From Sinomonas sp. P10A9 (GTDB taxonomy: Bacteria > Actinomycetota > Actinomycetes > Actinomycetales > Micrococcaceae): a stretch of DNA of 64,000 nt. Below are positions 40,666-48,742 of this stretch, in pieces; within the stretch, counting starts at the first letter, position 1; the number at the start of each line of letters is the position of its first letter. The stretch spans positions 310,001 to 374,000 of the forward strand of contig NZ_CP163302.1 of the NCBI RefSeq assembly GCF_041022165.1. Reading direction: 5' to 3'. Position numbers and translations under genes: made by a program. The notes below the pieces were generated by a model. That model saw only the letters and a program-made list of their open reading frames with translations. It was not told where the DNA came from and did not search any database.

Positions 40666-42366
40666 TCAGCTCGCGCCAGACGAGACGGGCATCGCGACCA
40701 CCGGCACCTGCCCCGAAATCGGTCCCGAGGCCACGGGCGCCTCGCCGGAGACCTGCGCTTCCAGTGCAGTCGCCTCCAGATCCACGCCTGCGATCTCGGC
40801 CGCCTCGAGCGCAGCCGGGTGGTCGAGCGGGAGCTGCAGCGCCACGCCGTCGTCCGCCACAGCCACCGGAACCTCGGTGAGCGGCATGTGCTCGAGGTCG
40901 ATGCGCGGATCCTCCTCCTGCTGCGCCACGACCGCACGGGCCTCTGCAGCCGTGTCCACGCTCGGGAGCGAGCCAGGCAGCGGGCGCTGCGCGGATTCCT
41001 GCAGGAACCAGATGGCCGCGGCGCCCACGGCCGAGGTGGCCATGAGGTAGTACGCGGGCATCATGTCGTTGTGGCTGGACTGGATGAGCGCGTCGATGAT
41101 GAACGGCGTCGTGCCGCCGAAGATCGCCACGGCGAAGTTGTACGCGATCCCCATCGCGCCGTAGCGGCTCGCCGTCGGGAACTGCGCCGGGAGCGCGGAG
41201 GCGAGGTTGGCCACGTAGAACGTCACGGGGAAGGCGACGAGCGCGAGGCCCCCGAGCGTCGTCCAGACGTTGCCCACGCCGATGAGCGCGAACGCGGGGA
41301 CGGACAGCACGATCGTGCTCACGGCGCCGATCCACAGCACCGGGCGGCGGCCAATCCGGTCCGAGAGCCTGCCCGTGAGCGGGATGCACAGGCTCATGGC
41401 CACCAGCACGGGGATGGTCAGAAGGGTGCCGTTGATCGGGTCATAGCCCTTCGACTCGGTCAGATAGGTGGGCATGTAGGACGTGAGGGCGTAGCCCACG
41501 GTGTTTGCAGCGGCCACGACGACCATCGCGACGAGGATCTGGCGCCAGTAGGCACGCACGATCCCGAGCGGGCCCTTCGCTGCGGCCTCGTCGTTCTGGG
41601 CGAGCTCCTGTGTGGCGCTCTCCTGCGCCTCGAGGGCGGCCCGGAACGCGGGGCTCTCCTCGATGCGGAGGCGGAACCAGATCGCGATCGCGCCGAGCGG
41701 GCCGGCGATGAGGAACGGGATGCGCCAGCCGTAGGCCTCCATCGCGGCGGACCCGAGCGTGAGCTGGAGCGCCGAGACGATCGCGGCGCCGAGCGCGAAT
41801 CCGAGGTAGGAGCCCATGTCAAGGAAGCTCGCAAGGAAGCCGCGGCGCCTGTCCGCGGCGTGCTCGCTGACGAACGTCGTGGCACCGGCGTATTCGCCGC
41901 CGGTCGAGAATCCCTGGACGAGCTTGATCGCCACGAGCAAGATCGCGGCCCAGATGCCGATCGCCGCGTGGCTGGGGAGGAGGCCGAGCGCGAAGGTCGA
42001 GGCGGCCATCATGATGAGCGTCATCGCGAGGACACGCTGGCGGCCAATCTTGTCCCCGAGCCACCCGAAGAACACCCCGCCGGCTGGGCGGGCGATGAAC
42101 GTCGCGGCGAACGTGCCGAGCAGGAACAGGGTCTGCACCGTGCGGTCTGCCTCAGGCAGGAAGACGGGCCCCATCGTGGTGATGAGATAACCGAACACGC
42201 CGACGTCGAACCACTCCATCGTGTTGCCCACGACGGTTCCTCCGATGGCTCTCTTGAGCATCGGCTGGTCCACGACATTGACGTCGGCGATCCTCAGTCT
42301 GCGTTTGCGGAATACCACGCGTTGTGAGCGCTGTGGCTTGGTCATCTGACGGTGGTCTCGTGACAT
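40666..42366 (-). CDS. MFS metabolite:proton symporter, ProP-like, with long C-terminal tail
   Basis: A 566-residue transporter of the major facilitator superfamily with twelve predicted helices between about residues 40 and 465. The N-terminal part 'QPMLKRAIGGTVVGNTMEWF' and the loop motifs 'GWLGDKIGRQRV' and 'GRLSDRIGRRPV' place it in the metabolite:H+ symporter branch (ProP, ShiA, KgtP type), which takes up osmolytes or carboxylates. After the last helix there is an unusual tail of about 95 residues rich in Ala, Val, Glu and Pro with no charged helix like the ProP coiled coil. ATG 42366 is the first start; ATG 42345 is also possible, and neither has a strong ribosome site. The substrate is not predictable. 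It converges with the pentapeptide gene. Confidence 0.85.
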   Translation of the reverse strand: MSRDHRQMTKPQRSQRVVFRKRRLRIADVNVVDQPMLKRAIGGTVVGNTMEWFDVGVFGYLITTMGPVFLPEADRTVQTLFLLGTFAATFIARPAGGVFFGWLGDKIGRQRVLAMTLIMMAASTFALGLLPSHAAIGIWAAILLVAIKLVQGFSTGGEYAGATTFVSEHAADRRRGFLASFLDMGSYLGFALGAAIVSALQLTLGSAAMEAYGWRIPFLIAGPLGAIAIWFRLRIEESPAFRAALEAQESATQELAQNDEAAAKGPLGIVRAYWRQILVAMVVVAAANTVGYALTSYMPTYLTESKGYDPINGTLLTIPVLVAMSLCIPLTGRLSDRIGRRPVLWIGAVSTIVLSVPAFALIGVGNVWTTLGGLALVAFPVTFYVANLASALPAQFPTASRYGAMGIAYNFAVAIFGGTTPFIIDALIQSSHNDMMPAYYLMATSAVGAAAIWFLQESAQRPLPGSLPSVDTAAEARAVVAQQEEDPRIDLEHMPLTEVPVAVADDGVALQLPLDHPAALEAAEIAGVDLEATALEAQVSGEAPVASGPISGQVPVVAMPVSSGAS

Positions 42367-42731
42367 GGGAATCGAGTTTACTGCCGCAAGGAAGTATATG
42401 AGAGACGAATATCGCTTTTGCGTGTGCTCCGGATCACGTCGCGGAGTCCTCGCTGGCCCTGCGCTCCGCGCCCGTGGCGCACGACGGCGGGTCCCCTGCG
42501 ATCGCCGTCGTCATGCGGATCGGGAAGGGCGCGCCGCCTGTCCGGGCGGGCGGACGCGGAGCTCGTTCTCCCGCGCGGGTCCAGCGGCTCGGATGGTTAT
42601 CGATTTGTGACCTTGACGGCCGTGCGGAGCCGGATCGGGTGGTGACGGGCGGTCGGTTGCGCTTCGGAGGGCGCGGGCGGATTCTTGGTTCAGTTCAGAA
42701 GAGAGCCCAAGAGTCTGGCAGTGGTCACCAC
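42367..42731. other. Intergenic stretch without a recognised gene
   Basis: These 365 bases separate the divergent MFS and DinB-type genes. The first 50 are AT-richer (near TATATGAGAGACGAATATCG) and probably hold the promoters. The rest is GC-rich and open in several frames, but none of the translations is recognisable and none has a convincing start site. Confidence 0.5.
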
Positions 42732-43268
42732 ATGGAATCGAGGTCGTCTCGCGATGCCGTCCGTGACGGCCTGCTGTGGATCGCGGATGACTTCACCCGC
42801 ATCGTCGACGGCCTGGATCCGGCGGAGCTCGGCTCGCCCACGCGGGGAACGCGATGGACCAACCGTCAACTCCTGTTCCATCTGGTGCTCGGTCAGAAGA
42901 TCACCGGCGCGTCCATCCCGTTGATCGGCACGTTCGCACGGATGCCCCCAGGCGTGTCACGATCCTGGAGTCGGCTCTTGGAGGCCTGCTCGCGGCCCTA
43001 CAACTGGATCAATTGGGCCGGGAGTGCAGCCGCCGGCCAGCTTCTGACCCCGGCCATGATGCGGGGCATGATGGACCGCACGACGCGGGCGATTCTCTCC
43101 TGGTACGACCGGGCCGAGGATGAGGCCCTGACCCGCGGGATGTCGATGCCGAGGTCCTGGGATCCGTACTTCGAGCCGTGGATGAGCCGGCGAGATGTGC
43201 TCGAATGGGCGCCCAAGCACTACCGTCACCATCGGGCCCAGTTGACCCTGACGACTCTTCCGCTCTGA
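42732..43268 (+). CDS. DinB-family (YfiT-like) protein
   Basis: A 178-residue protein taken from ATG 42732 ('MESRSSRDAVRDGLLWIADD'); the frame is open upstream to 42474, but that part has no conserved look. It has the four-helix-bundle pattern of the DinB superfamily with its potential metal-ligand His residues: one in 'NRQLLFHLVLGQ' and the paired His of 'PKHYRHHRAQL' near the C-terminus. Family members include thiol transferases and damage-induced proteins, most without known substrate. It stands alone, 24 bp before the convergent Cys-rich gene. Confidence 0.7.
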   Translation: MESRSSRDAVRDGLLWIADDFTRIVDGLDPAELGSPTRGTRWTNRQLLFHLVLGQKITGASIPLIGTFARMPPGVSRSWSRLLEACSRPYNWINWAGSAAAGQLLTPAMMRGMMDRTTRAILSWYDRAEDEALTRGMSMPRSWDPYFEPWMSRRDVLEWAPKHYRHHRAQLTLTTLPL

Positions 43269-43292
43269 AGTTCGCCTTGCGGCTCGCTTCGC

Positions 43293-43568
43293 CTAGTTCT
43301 GACCGGCGGCGCCGGCCTCGTCGAGACACTCGGTGATGCATGACGGGTCGATGGTCTCCCCATCCTTGGTGCGGACGTTGACGGTGATCCCCTCGTCATC
43401 GGACTCCACGGCCATCGATGCCACCTTCTCGTACTCGTCGCTCGAGCACCCGCAGGAGCCTGCGGCACAGTCATTGAAGGTCTTGAGGAGTGCGGCCTTC
43501 TCAGGGCCTACGCCGATGAGCTGGATCTTCACTCCGTCGGGTGCGGGGGTGATCTTGAGGTTGTCCAC
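43293..43568 (-). CDS. Small Cys-rich protein of unknown function
   Basis: A 91-residue cytoplasmic protein with five Cys: 'NDCAAGSCGCSSDEYEKV' in the middle and 'SCITECLDEA' near the end. The rest is acidic. The clustered Cys suggest metal or metalloid binding, or redox chemistry, but no family is recognised. ATG 43568 has the ribosome site AAAGGA, upstream in its own direction. The adjoining 240 bp hold a palindrome (43617-43628) and a degraded ArsR-type regulator reading the other way. This is the layout of a divergently controlled metal- or arsenic-response pair, so the Cys cluster may serve that purpose. This is inferred from the context only. Confidence 0.6.
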   Translation of the reverse strand: MDNLKITPAPDGVKIQLIGVGPEKAALLKTFNDCAAGSCGCSSDEYEKVASMAVESDDEGITVNVRTKDGETIDPSCITECLDEAGAAGQN

Positions 43569-43616
43569 GACGCGGTCCTTTCGGTGATCTCGGTGGATCT
43601 ATAGTAGCTCGGCTAA

Positions 43617-43628
43617 TGCATATATGCA
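43617..43628. promoter_or_regulatory. Palindrome TGCATATATGCA, possible ArsR-type operator
   Basis: A perfect 12-bp palindrome in the AT-rich gap between the Cys-rich gene and the ArsR remnant. AT-rich inverted repeats in divergent promoters are typical ArsR/SmtB targets. Position and symmetry support a regulatory site; the regulator is inferred. Confidence 0.4.
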
Positions 43629-43810
43629 CAAGTGGCTATGTCTGTGGAACGTGAACCGTCCAGGTCATGTTCCGCGGAGGGCTGTTTCCCCGATGTCCGG
43701 GGAGCCGTTGATTGCGGCCGAGGCGGAGCAGGTCGCTCCGGCACTCAAGGCTTGGGGCGACCCTGTCCGCTCAGTCTGTCGGCCGCGCAGCCAGAGAGGA
43801 TGCGGCGCCG
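43624..43810 (+). pseudogene. Degraded ArsR/SmtB-family regulator fragment
   Basis: In one frame the DNA reads 'SGEPLIAAEAEQVAPALKAW' followed by 'GDPVR' (about 43696-43770), which matches the conserved start of actinobacterial ArsR proteins ('...LTAEQAE.LAPLLKALADPVR'). After 'GDPVR' the expected continuation 'LRLLSLIAAQPEG' appears only in another frame, as 'LSLSAAQPE' (about 43770-43796). The reading frame has therefore shifted, and several residues are missing. The helix-turn-helix and metal-binding parts are absent because the fragment runs into the end of the next gene. The N-terminal segment before 43693 is ambiguous. It is most simply a regulator destroyed by deletion. Confidence 0.55.
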
Positions 43811-44470
43811 TCAGGCTCCTGGGCTGACCCTTTCGTTCAGCTCGGCCACTCCGATCGCAGCCTCGAGCATCTCGGCGAACCTCTCGGGTGTCGGGTCCGC
43901 GTCGCCGGCGCGCTCGACGTCGATCTCGAGCCCGACCTCCGCTGTGGTGCTGGGCCCACTGGGAACTCCCGCGGGTATCGGCACGCCGCGCATGCGTTCC
44001 CGCATCGCGGCGCGCGGGTCTGGAATGAACCGCACCCTCGGCAGCCACAGCCGCGACGGCGGTGCGACGCGCGTGATCGCCTCCAGCAGGCCGGCGTCCC
44101 GCAGTTGGGTCTCGACTCCCCGGTCCTGGACTGGCACGAGGTCGGGGAACGGGCTGAAGCGGCGCAGCGCCTCAGGGGCCGCCTCGCGGACGAACTCATA
44201 GACATGGCCGCCGCCAAGCCCGAGGCGCGCCTCCGAGCGGACGTGCCACGGCGTCGCGCCACGCGCCGACAGGCGGATCCGGAGGACGTCTGCGTACGTC
44301 GGGTTGAACTGTGCCCCGGTGCGCGGCGTCGGGTCGAGCCGCTCGAGCCAGACCTCGACCGTCCGTCCGGCGGCGGTGCCGCTCAGGTGCCCATCGCGGC
44401 CCACCGCGCCGCCGATGACCGCCGTCAGTCCCTCGAGCGGGCCATCCTTGCGGCGCCCCAGACCAAACAC
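43811..44470 (-). CDS. Conserved hypothetical protein
   Basis: A 219-residue protein read from GTG 44470, chosen because AGGGAG stands seven bases upstream; the frame is open 29 codons further back, but without a ribosome site. It begins 'VFGLGRRKDGPLEGLTAVIG' and contains mixed alpha/beta segments, several Pro-Arg-rich loops ('LDPTPRTGAQFNPTYADVLR') and an acidic C-terminal helix. There is no signal peptide, membrane segment or Cys. The first third looks like a small domain that tests a property of the chain ('VGRDGHLSGTAAGRTVEVWL'), but no family is recognised. It lies 125 bp behind ptsH on the same strand and may or may not be part of that transcript. Confidence 0.6.
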   Translation of the reverse strand: MFGLGRRKDGPLEGLTAVIGGAVGRDGHLSGTAAGRTVEVWLERLDPTPRTGAQFNPTYADVLRIRLSARGATPWHVRSEARLGLGGGHVYEFVREAAPEALRRFSPFPDLVPVQDRGVETQLRDAGLLEAITRVAPPSRLWLPRVRFIPDPRAAMRERMRGVPIPAGVPSGPSTTAEVGLEIDVERAGDADPTPERFAEMLEAAIGVAELNERVSPGA

Positions 44471-44595
44471 GGCCTCTCCCTTCTGAGAATGCCAGAACCC
44501 GGGCCGAGACAGCGCCCGCTGAGATACTGCTGGGCCGCGACGGATGTCTGTGGACATCCGGCGCGCCCCAGCTCTTCGGCTGTCTATTCGGTGTC

Positions 44596-44874
44596 CTATT
44601 CGGCGTCGTGGTCGGTTTCGAGGACGGTGACGAGGTGGTCGAGGGCCTGGTCCGCGCCGGGGCCGTCGGCGCGGAGGATGACCTGTTGGCCGTATTCGGC
44701 GCCGAGGGACATGAGGGAGAGGATGCTGGAGGCGTCCATGGCCTCCTCGGCGGGCTCGCCGGGCTTGGCGATGGTGACTTCGAGGCCTGCCTGTCCGGCG
44801 GCTTCGGCGAAGATGGCGGCGGGGCGGGCGTGGAGGCCGACGCGTGAGCCGATGGTCGCGGTGCGTTCTGCCAT
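44596..44874 (-). CDS. ptsH: HPr phosphocarrier protein of the PTS
   Basis: A 92-residue HPr. The phosphorylated His is His15 in 'VGLHARPAA'. The second conserved region is 'MDASSILSLMSLGAEYG', with Ser50 at the position of the regulatory Ser of Gram-positive HPr. HPr accepts phosphate from enzyme I (PtsI) and passes it to the EIIA domain of FruA and other sugar permeases. ATG 44874 has the ribosome site AGAAGGAG. It is the last of the five PTS genes, 61 bp after ptsI. Confidence 0.95.
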   Translation of the reverse strand: MAERTATIGSRVGLHARPAAIFAEAAGQAGLEVTIAKPGEPAEEAMDASSILSLMSLGAEYGQQVILRADGPGADQALDHLVTVLETDHDAE

Positions 44875-44935
44875 GGGTTGCTCCTTCTGGTTCCGGGGTG
44901 TGGTGCTGGTCGGGGGCCGGGGTGTGGCGGGTGGT

Positions 44936-46651
44936 TCAGAGGCCGAGTTCGTTCAGGATGGGCAGGTGTGAGCGGGCGCCGGTGCGGGCGGTGTGGGCGT
45001 CGGGGGCGGTGAGGGCCGCCTCGGCGAGGGTCTGGGCCTGGTGGAGGGTGATGGTGGCCAGGACGCGGTTGACGGCGGTGAGGGCGCGGGGGGACATGGA
45101 CAGGGTGGTGACGCCGAGTCCGACCAGGACCGCTGCCAGGGCGGGGTCTGCGGCGGCTTCCCCGCAGACCCCGACGGGCTTGGGGGTGCCGGTGGCGGCG
45201 GTGGCGGCGGCGGCGCCGTCGCAGGTGGCCTTGATCAGGTGCAGGACGGCGGGCTGCCAGGGGTCGTTGAGGTGGGCCAGGGGCCCGAGCATGCGGTCCG
45301 CGGCCATGGCGTACTGGGTGAGGTCGTTGGTGCCCAGGGACGCGAAGTCCGTGCGGGCCAGGATGTGCCCGGAGGTCAGGGCCGCGGAGGGGACCTCGAC
45401 CATGACCCCGGCGGTGGGCAGGCCGGCGTCCTTCGCCAGCGCCGTGAAGTGCGCGGCCTCCTCGGTGGTGGCGATCATGGGGGCCATGACCCACACCTCG
45501 GCCTCGCTCTGTGCGGCGGCCTGGGCGATCGCGGCGAGCTGGCGGGCCAGGACGCCCGGGCTCGTCCAGTCGGTGCGGTACCCGCGCACGCCGAGGGCGG
45601 GGTTGGGCTCCTCGGTGTTGGTCAGGAAGGGCAGGGGCTTGTCCGCGCCGGCGTCCAGGGTGCGGATGACGACCTTCTTCCCGGGGAACTGGGCGAAGAC
45701 CGCGGTGTAGGCGGCGACCTGCTCGGCGTGGGAGGGCTCGGTGTCCCGGTCCAGGAAGCAGAACTCGGTGCGCAGCAGGCCCACGCCCTCCGCCCCGGCC
45801 GCGGCGGCCTTGGCCGCGTCCGCCCCGGTGGCGACGTTGGCCAGCAGGGGCACGGGGTGCCCGTCCGCGAGCCGGTTGGCCCCGGCGAACCCGCCGGCCA
45901 GGGCCGCGGCGGCCACCGCCCACGCCGCCGCGGCGTCCCGCTCCGGCTGCCCAGGCCCGGTCTGCACGGTCCCGGCGGCGCCGTCGACGTAGACCTCGGT
46001 CCCGTCCGGGATGCCCTCGACCCCGGGCGCGGCCACGACCGCGGGCAGGCCCAGGGACCGGGCCAGGATCGCGGTGTGGGACTGCGGGCCCCCGCCGGAG
46101 GTGATCAGGGCGATGACCCTTCCCGGGTCCAGGGTGGCCGTGTCCGCCGGGGCCAGGTCGTGCGCGGCCAGCACGAACGGCTCCACCGATTCCGGGATCC
46201 CCGGGGCCGGCAGGCCCCTCAGCTCCGCGACGATCCGGGCCCGGACGTCCAGGACGTCCGCGGCCCGCTCGGCCATGTACCCGCCCAGGGACTTCAGCTT
46301 CGCCGCCACCGCCGCACCGGACTCCCACACGGCCCGCTCCGCGGACCGGCCCCCGCCGTCGGCGCCCGGGTCCAGCAGCCTCACGGCGCCCTTGACCAGC
46401 ACCGGGTCCGCGGCCATCAGGGCAGTGGCCTCCAGCACGCCCCTCGCGTCCCCCGACGCCGCCGCGGCACGGGCCTTCAGGGCCGACTGGACGGCCCTGG
46501 ACGCCGCCCGGATCCGCTCGCCCTCACCCTCCACCGACGCACCCGCGCCCAGACCCGACCCCACACCAGGCTCCGACACCGGCGCCGGCATCTGCCGCAC
46601 CCGCCCCACAACCCGCCCCGGAGTCACACCGACACCGTGAAACTGATCCAT
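44936..46651 (-). CDS. ptsI: PTS enzyme I (phosphoenolpyruvate-protein phosphotransferase)
   Basis: A 571-residue enzyme I that transfers phosphate from phosphoenolpyruvate to HPr. ATG 46651 ('MDQFHGVGVTPGRVVGRV') is preferred; the frame opens further upstream into fruA, but that part is Arg-rich and unlike the family. The active His is His192 in 'GGGPQSHTAILARSLGLPA'. The PEP-binding barrel is complete: 'LLRTEFCFLDRDTEPS', 'IRTLDAGADKPLPF' and the Cys-containing 'GVCGEAAADP'. Length is normal. It starts 28 bp after fruA and precedes ptsH, so the general and sugar-specific PTS components are probably made from one transcript. Confidence 0.95.
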   Translation of the reverse strand: MDQFHGVGVTPGRVVGRVRQMPAPVSEPGVGSGLGAGASVEGEGERIRAASRAVQSALKARAAAASGDARGVLEATALMAADPVLVKGAVRLLDPGADGGGRSAERAVWESGAAVAAKLKSLGGYMAERAADVLDVRARIVAELRGLPAPGIPESVEPFVLAAHDLAPADTATLDPGRVIALITSGGGPQSHTAILARSLGLPAVVAAPGVEGIPDGTEVYVDGAAGTVQTGPGQPERDAAAAWAVAAAALAGGFAGANRLADGHPVPLLANVATGADAAKAAAAGAEGVGLLRTEFCFLDRDTEPSHAEQVAAYTAVFAQFPGKKVVIRTLDAGADKPLPFLTNTEEPNPALGVRGYRTDWTSPGVLARQLAAIAQAAAQSEAEVWVMAPMIATTEEAAHFTALAKDAGLPTAGVMVEVPSAALTSGHILARTDFASLGTNDLTQYAMAADRMLGPLAHLNDPWQPAVLHLIKATCDGAAAATAATGTPKPVGVCGEAAADPALAAVLVGLGVTTLSMSPRALTAVNRVLATITLHQAQTLAEAALTAPDAHTARTGARSHLPILNELGL

Positions 46652-46679
46652 TGGTTCGACCTCGAACTCTCTCCGCCTG

Positions 46680-48728
46680 CTAGGCGGCGACGGGAACGGC
46701 TTCGGCAGCCTGGGGCGCCTTCTTGCCAACGTAGCGCTTGAGGCCGATCGTGGCCAGAGCCGTCACCACGACGCCCACCGCGATCGAGATGACCCACATC
46801 ACGAAGTTGTCGATCGCGAAGAAGACGAAGATGCCGCCGTGCGGGGCCTTGGAGCCAGCGCCGAACGCCATTGAGAGCGCACCCGTGATGGCGCCGCCGA
46901 GCATCGAGGCCGGGATGACGCGCAGCGGGTCCGCCGCGGCGAACGGGATGGCGCCTTCAGAGATGAACGAGGCACCGAGCAGCCACGCCGCCTTGCCGTT
47001 CTCGTGTTCCGTGGCGTTGAAGTTCTTGTGGTCGAGAACCGTGGCGAGGGCCATGGCGAGCGGTGGAACCATACCCGCAGCCATGACGGCGGCCATGATG
47101 TGGTAGGGCGCTGCGTTGTCGGCGCTTGCAGCGCTGAGACCGGCGACGGCGAACGCGTAGGCGACCTTGTTGACCGGACCGCCGAGGTCGAAGCACATCA
47201 TGAGGCCGAGGATGATTCCGAGCGTCACGGCTGCAGCGCCGCTCATGCCGGTGAGCTGCGTGTTGAGCCACGTGGTGATCCAGGCGATCGGACCGCCGAG
47301 CACTACGAACATGAGTCCCGAAGCAACGATCGATGCCAGGAGCGGGATGATGGCGACCGGCATGAGCCCGCGGAGCCAGCGCGGCGCGGGGAGGGACGCG
47401 AGCCAGTGCGCCGTGTAGCCGGCCAGGAGACCGCCCACGATGCCGCCGAGGAAGCCAGCGCCCATGAAGCCCGCAACGGCACCGGCCACGAAGCCGGGGG
47501 CGATGCCGGGACGGTCAGCCAGGGCATAGCCCATGTAGCCGGCCAGGGCCGGGACGAGGAAGCCCATCGAGAGGGCACCGATCTTGAAGAGTACGGCGCC
47601 CAGATACGCGCCCAGCGGCCCCCAGGCCTGCGGCCCGAACTCCGCCGGCAGGTTGAACAGGTTGTTCTTCAGGACGATCGTGTCCGCGTACTTCGTGATG
47701 TCGTACCCGCCAAGGAGGAAGCCGAGCGCGATGAGCAGGCCACCGCCGGCCACGAACGGGATCATGTAGCTCACGCCGGTGAGGAGCACGCGCTTGAGCT
47801 TGGCGCCGCCCGATTCAGCGCGGTCGGAGCCCGAGGCCGAGGCCGACGACGATCCGCCGGCCGCCGCGGCGACGCGCCGGCCGCTCGGATCGGCGGCGAT
47901 CTTCAGCGCCTCGTCGAGCATGACGCCCGGTTCATCGATGCCGCGTTTGACGGGAGACTGAACGTACGGCTTGCCCGCGAAGCGCTCCTTGTCCCGGACA
48001 TCCACATCGACCGCGAAGACTACTGCATCTGCGGCGTTGATCACCGACTGGGGCAGCGGCGTCGAACCGGCCGAGCCCTGGGTCTCGACCTGCACGTCGA
48101 TGCCCTTCTCCTTGCCCGCGGCCACGAGCGAATCGGCGGCCATATAGGTGTGGGCGATGCCCGTCGGGCAGGCGGTGACGGCGACGATGCGCTTGTGGCC
48201 GCCCGAGGCAGCATTCGCGAGGCCGACCTGTGCTGCGGCTCCAGCGCCGGCGGCTGCCGTCGTCGCGCCCGCGGGACCGAGCCCGAGGGCATCGTTCACC
48301 AGCGCCACGACGTCTTCGCGGGTTGCTGCCGCGCGGAGGGCTGCCGTGAAGTCCTTCTTGATGAGGCTTCGGGCGAGCTTGGCGAGGAGCTTGAGATGCT
48401 CCTGGTCTGCGCCCTCGGGCGCGGCGATGAAGAAGACGAGATCGGCGTTGCCGTCCTTGGCGCCGAAATCGACAGTTTCGGAGAGGCGGGCCATCGCGAG
48501 CGACGGCTCCGTCACCGCGGCGGAGCGGCAGTGCGGGATCGCGATCCCGCCAGGTACCCCGGTGGCGGTCTTCTGCTCGCGGGCGTATGCGTCAGCGAAC
48601 AGGCCCTCCACCTCGGTGGCGCGGCCAGCGTCGGCCACGAGGCCGGCCAGATGCCGGATCACGTCGGCGGGCGAGGAGCCCAGCGACGCGTCGAGCACCA
48701 CGAGCTCGGGGGCGATGAGTTCGGTCAT
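46680..48728 (-). CDS. fruA: PTS fructose permease, fused EIIA-EIIB-EIIC
   Basis: A 682-residue fructose transporter that phosphorylates its sugar at carbon 1 during uptake. Domain order is EIIA (residues 1-150, active His66 in 'GGIAIPHCRS'), an Ala-rich linker, EIIB (from about 178, active Cys187 in 'VAVTACPTGIAHTYMAADSL') and the membrane EIIC (from about 310 to the end, with 'RVLLTGVSYMIPFVAGGGLL'). ATG 48728 has the ribosome site GAAGGA; the longer frame to 48962 lies inside fruK. The gene follows fruK by 14 bp. Its product, fructose 1-phosphate, is the substrate of FruK. Confidence 0.95.
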   Translation of the reverse strand: MTELIAPELVVLDASLGSSPADVIRHLAGLVADAGRATEVEGLFADAYAREQKTATGVPGGIAIPHCRSAAVTEPSLAMARLSETVDFGAKDGNADLVFFIAAPEGADQEHLKLLAKLARSLIKKDFTAALRAAATREDVVALVNDALGLGPAGATTAAAGAGAAAQVGLANAASGGHKRIVAVTACPTGIAHTYMAADSLVAAGKEKGIDVQVETQGSAGSTPLPQSVINAADAVVFAVDVDVRDKERFAGKPYVQSPVKRGIDEPGVMLDEALKIAADPSGRRVAAAAGGSSSASASGSDRAESGGAKLKRVLLTGVSYMIPFVAGGGLLIALGFLLGGYDITKYADTIVLKNNLFNLPAEFGPQAWGPLGAYLGAVLFKIGALSMGFLVPALAGYMGYALADRPGIAPGFVAGAVAGFMGAGFLGGIVGGLLAGYTAHWLASLPAPRWLRGLMPVAIIPLLASIVASGLMFVVLGGPIAWITTWLNTQLTGMSGAAAVTLGIILGLMMCFDLGGPVNKVAYAFAVAGLSAASADNAAPYHIMAAVMAAGMVPPLAMALATVLDHKNFNATEHENGKAAWLLGASFISEGAIPFAAADPLRVIPASMLGGAITGALSMAFGAGSKAPHGGIFVFFAIDNFVMWVISIAVGVVVTALATIGLKRYVGKKAPQAAEAVPVAA

Positions 48729-48742
48729 GGTCAGTCCTTCTT

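Noticed and set aside
42474..42731. N-terminal extension of the DinB-type gene upstream of 42732
   Set aside because: The 86 added residues are Arg/Gly-rich and unlike the family; the conserved part begins at the ATG at 42732.
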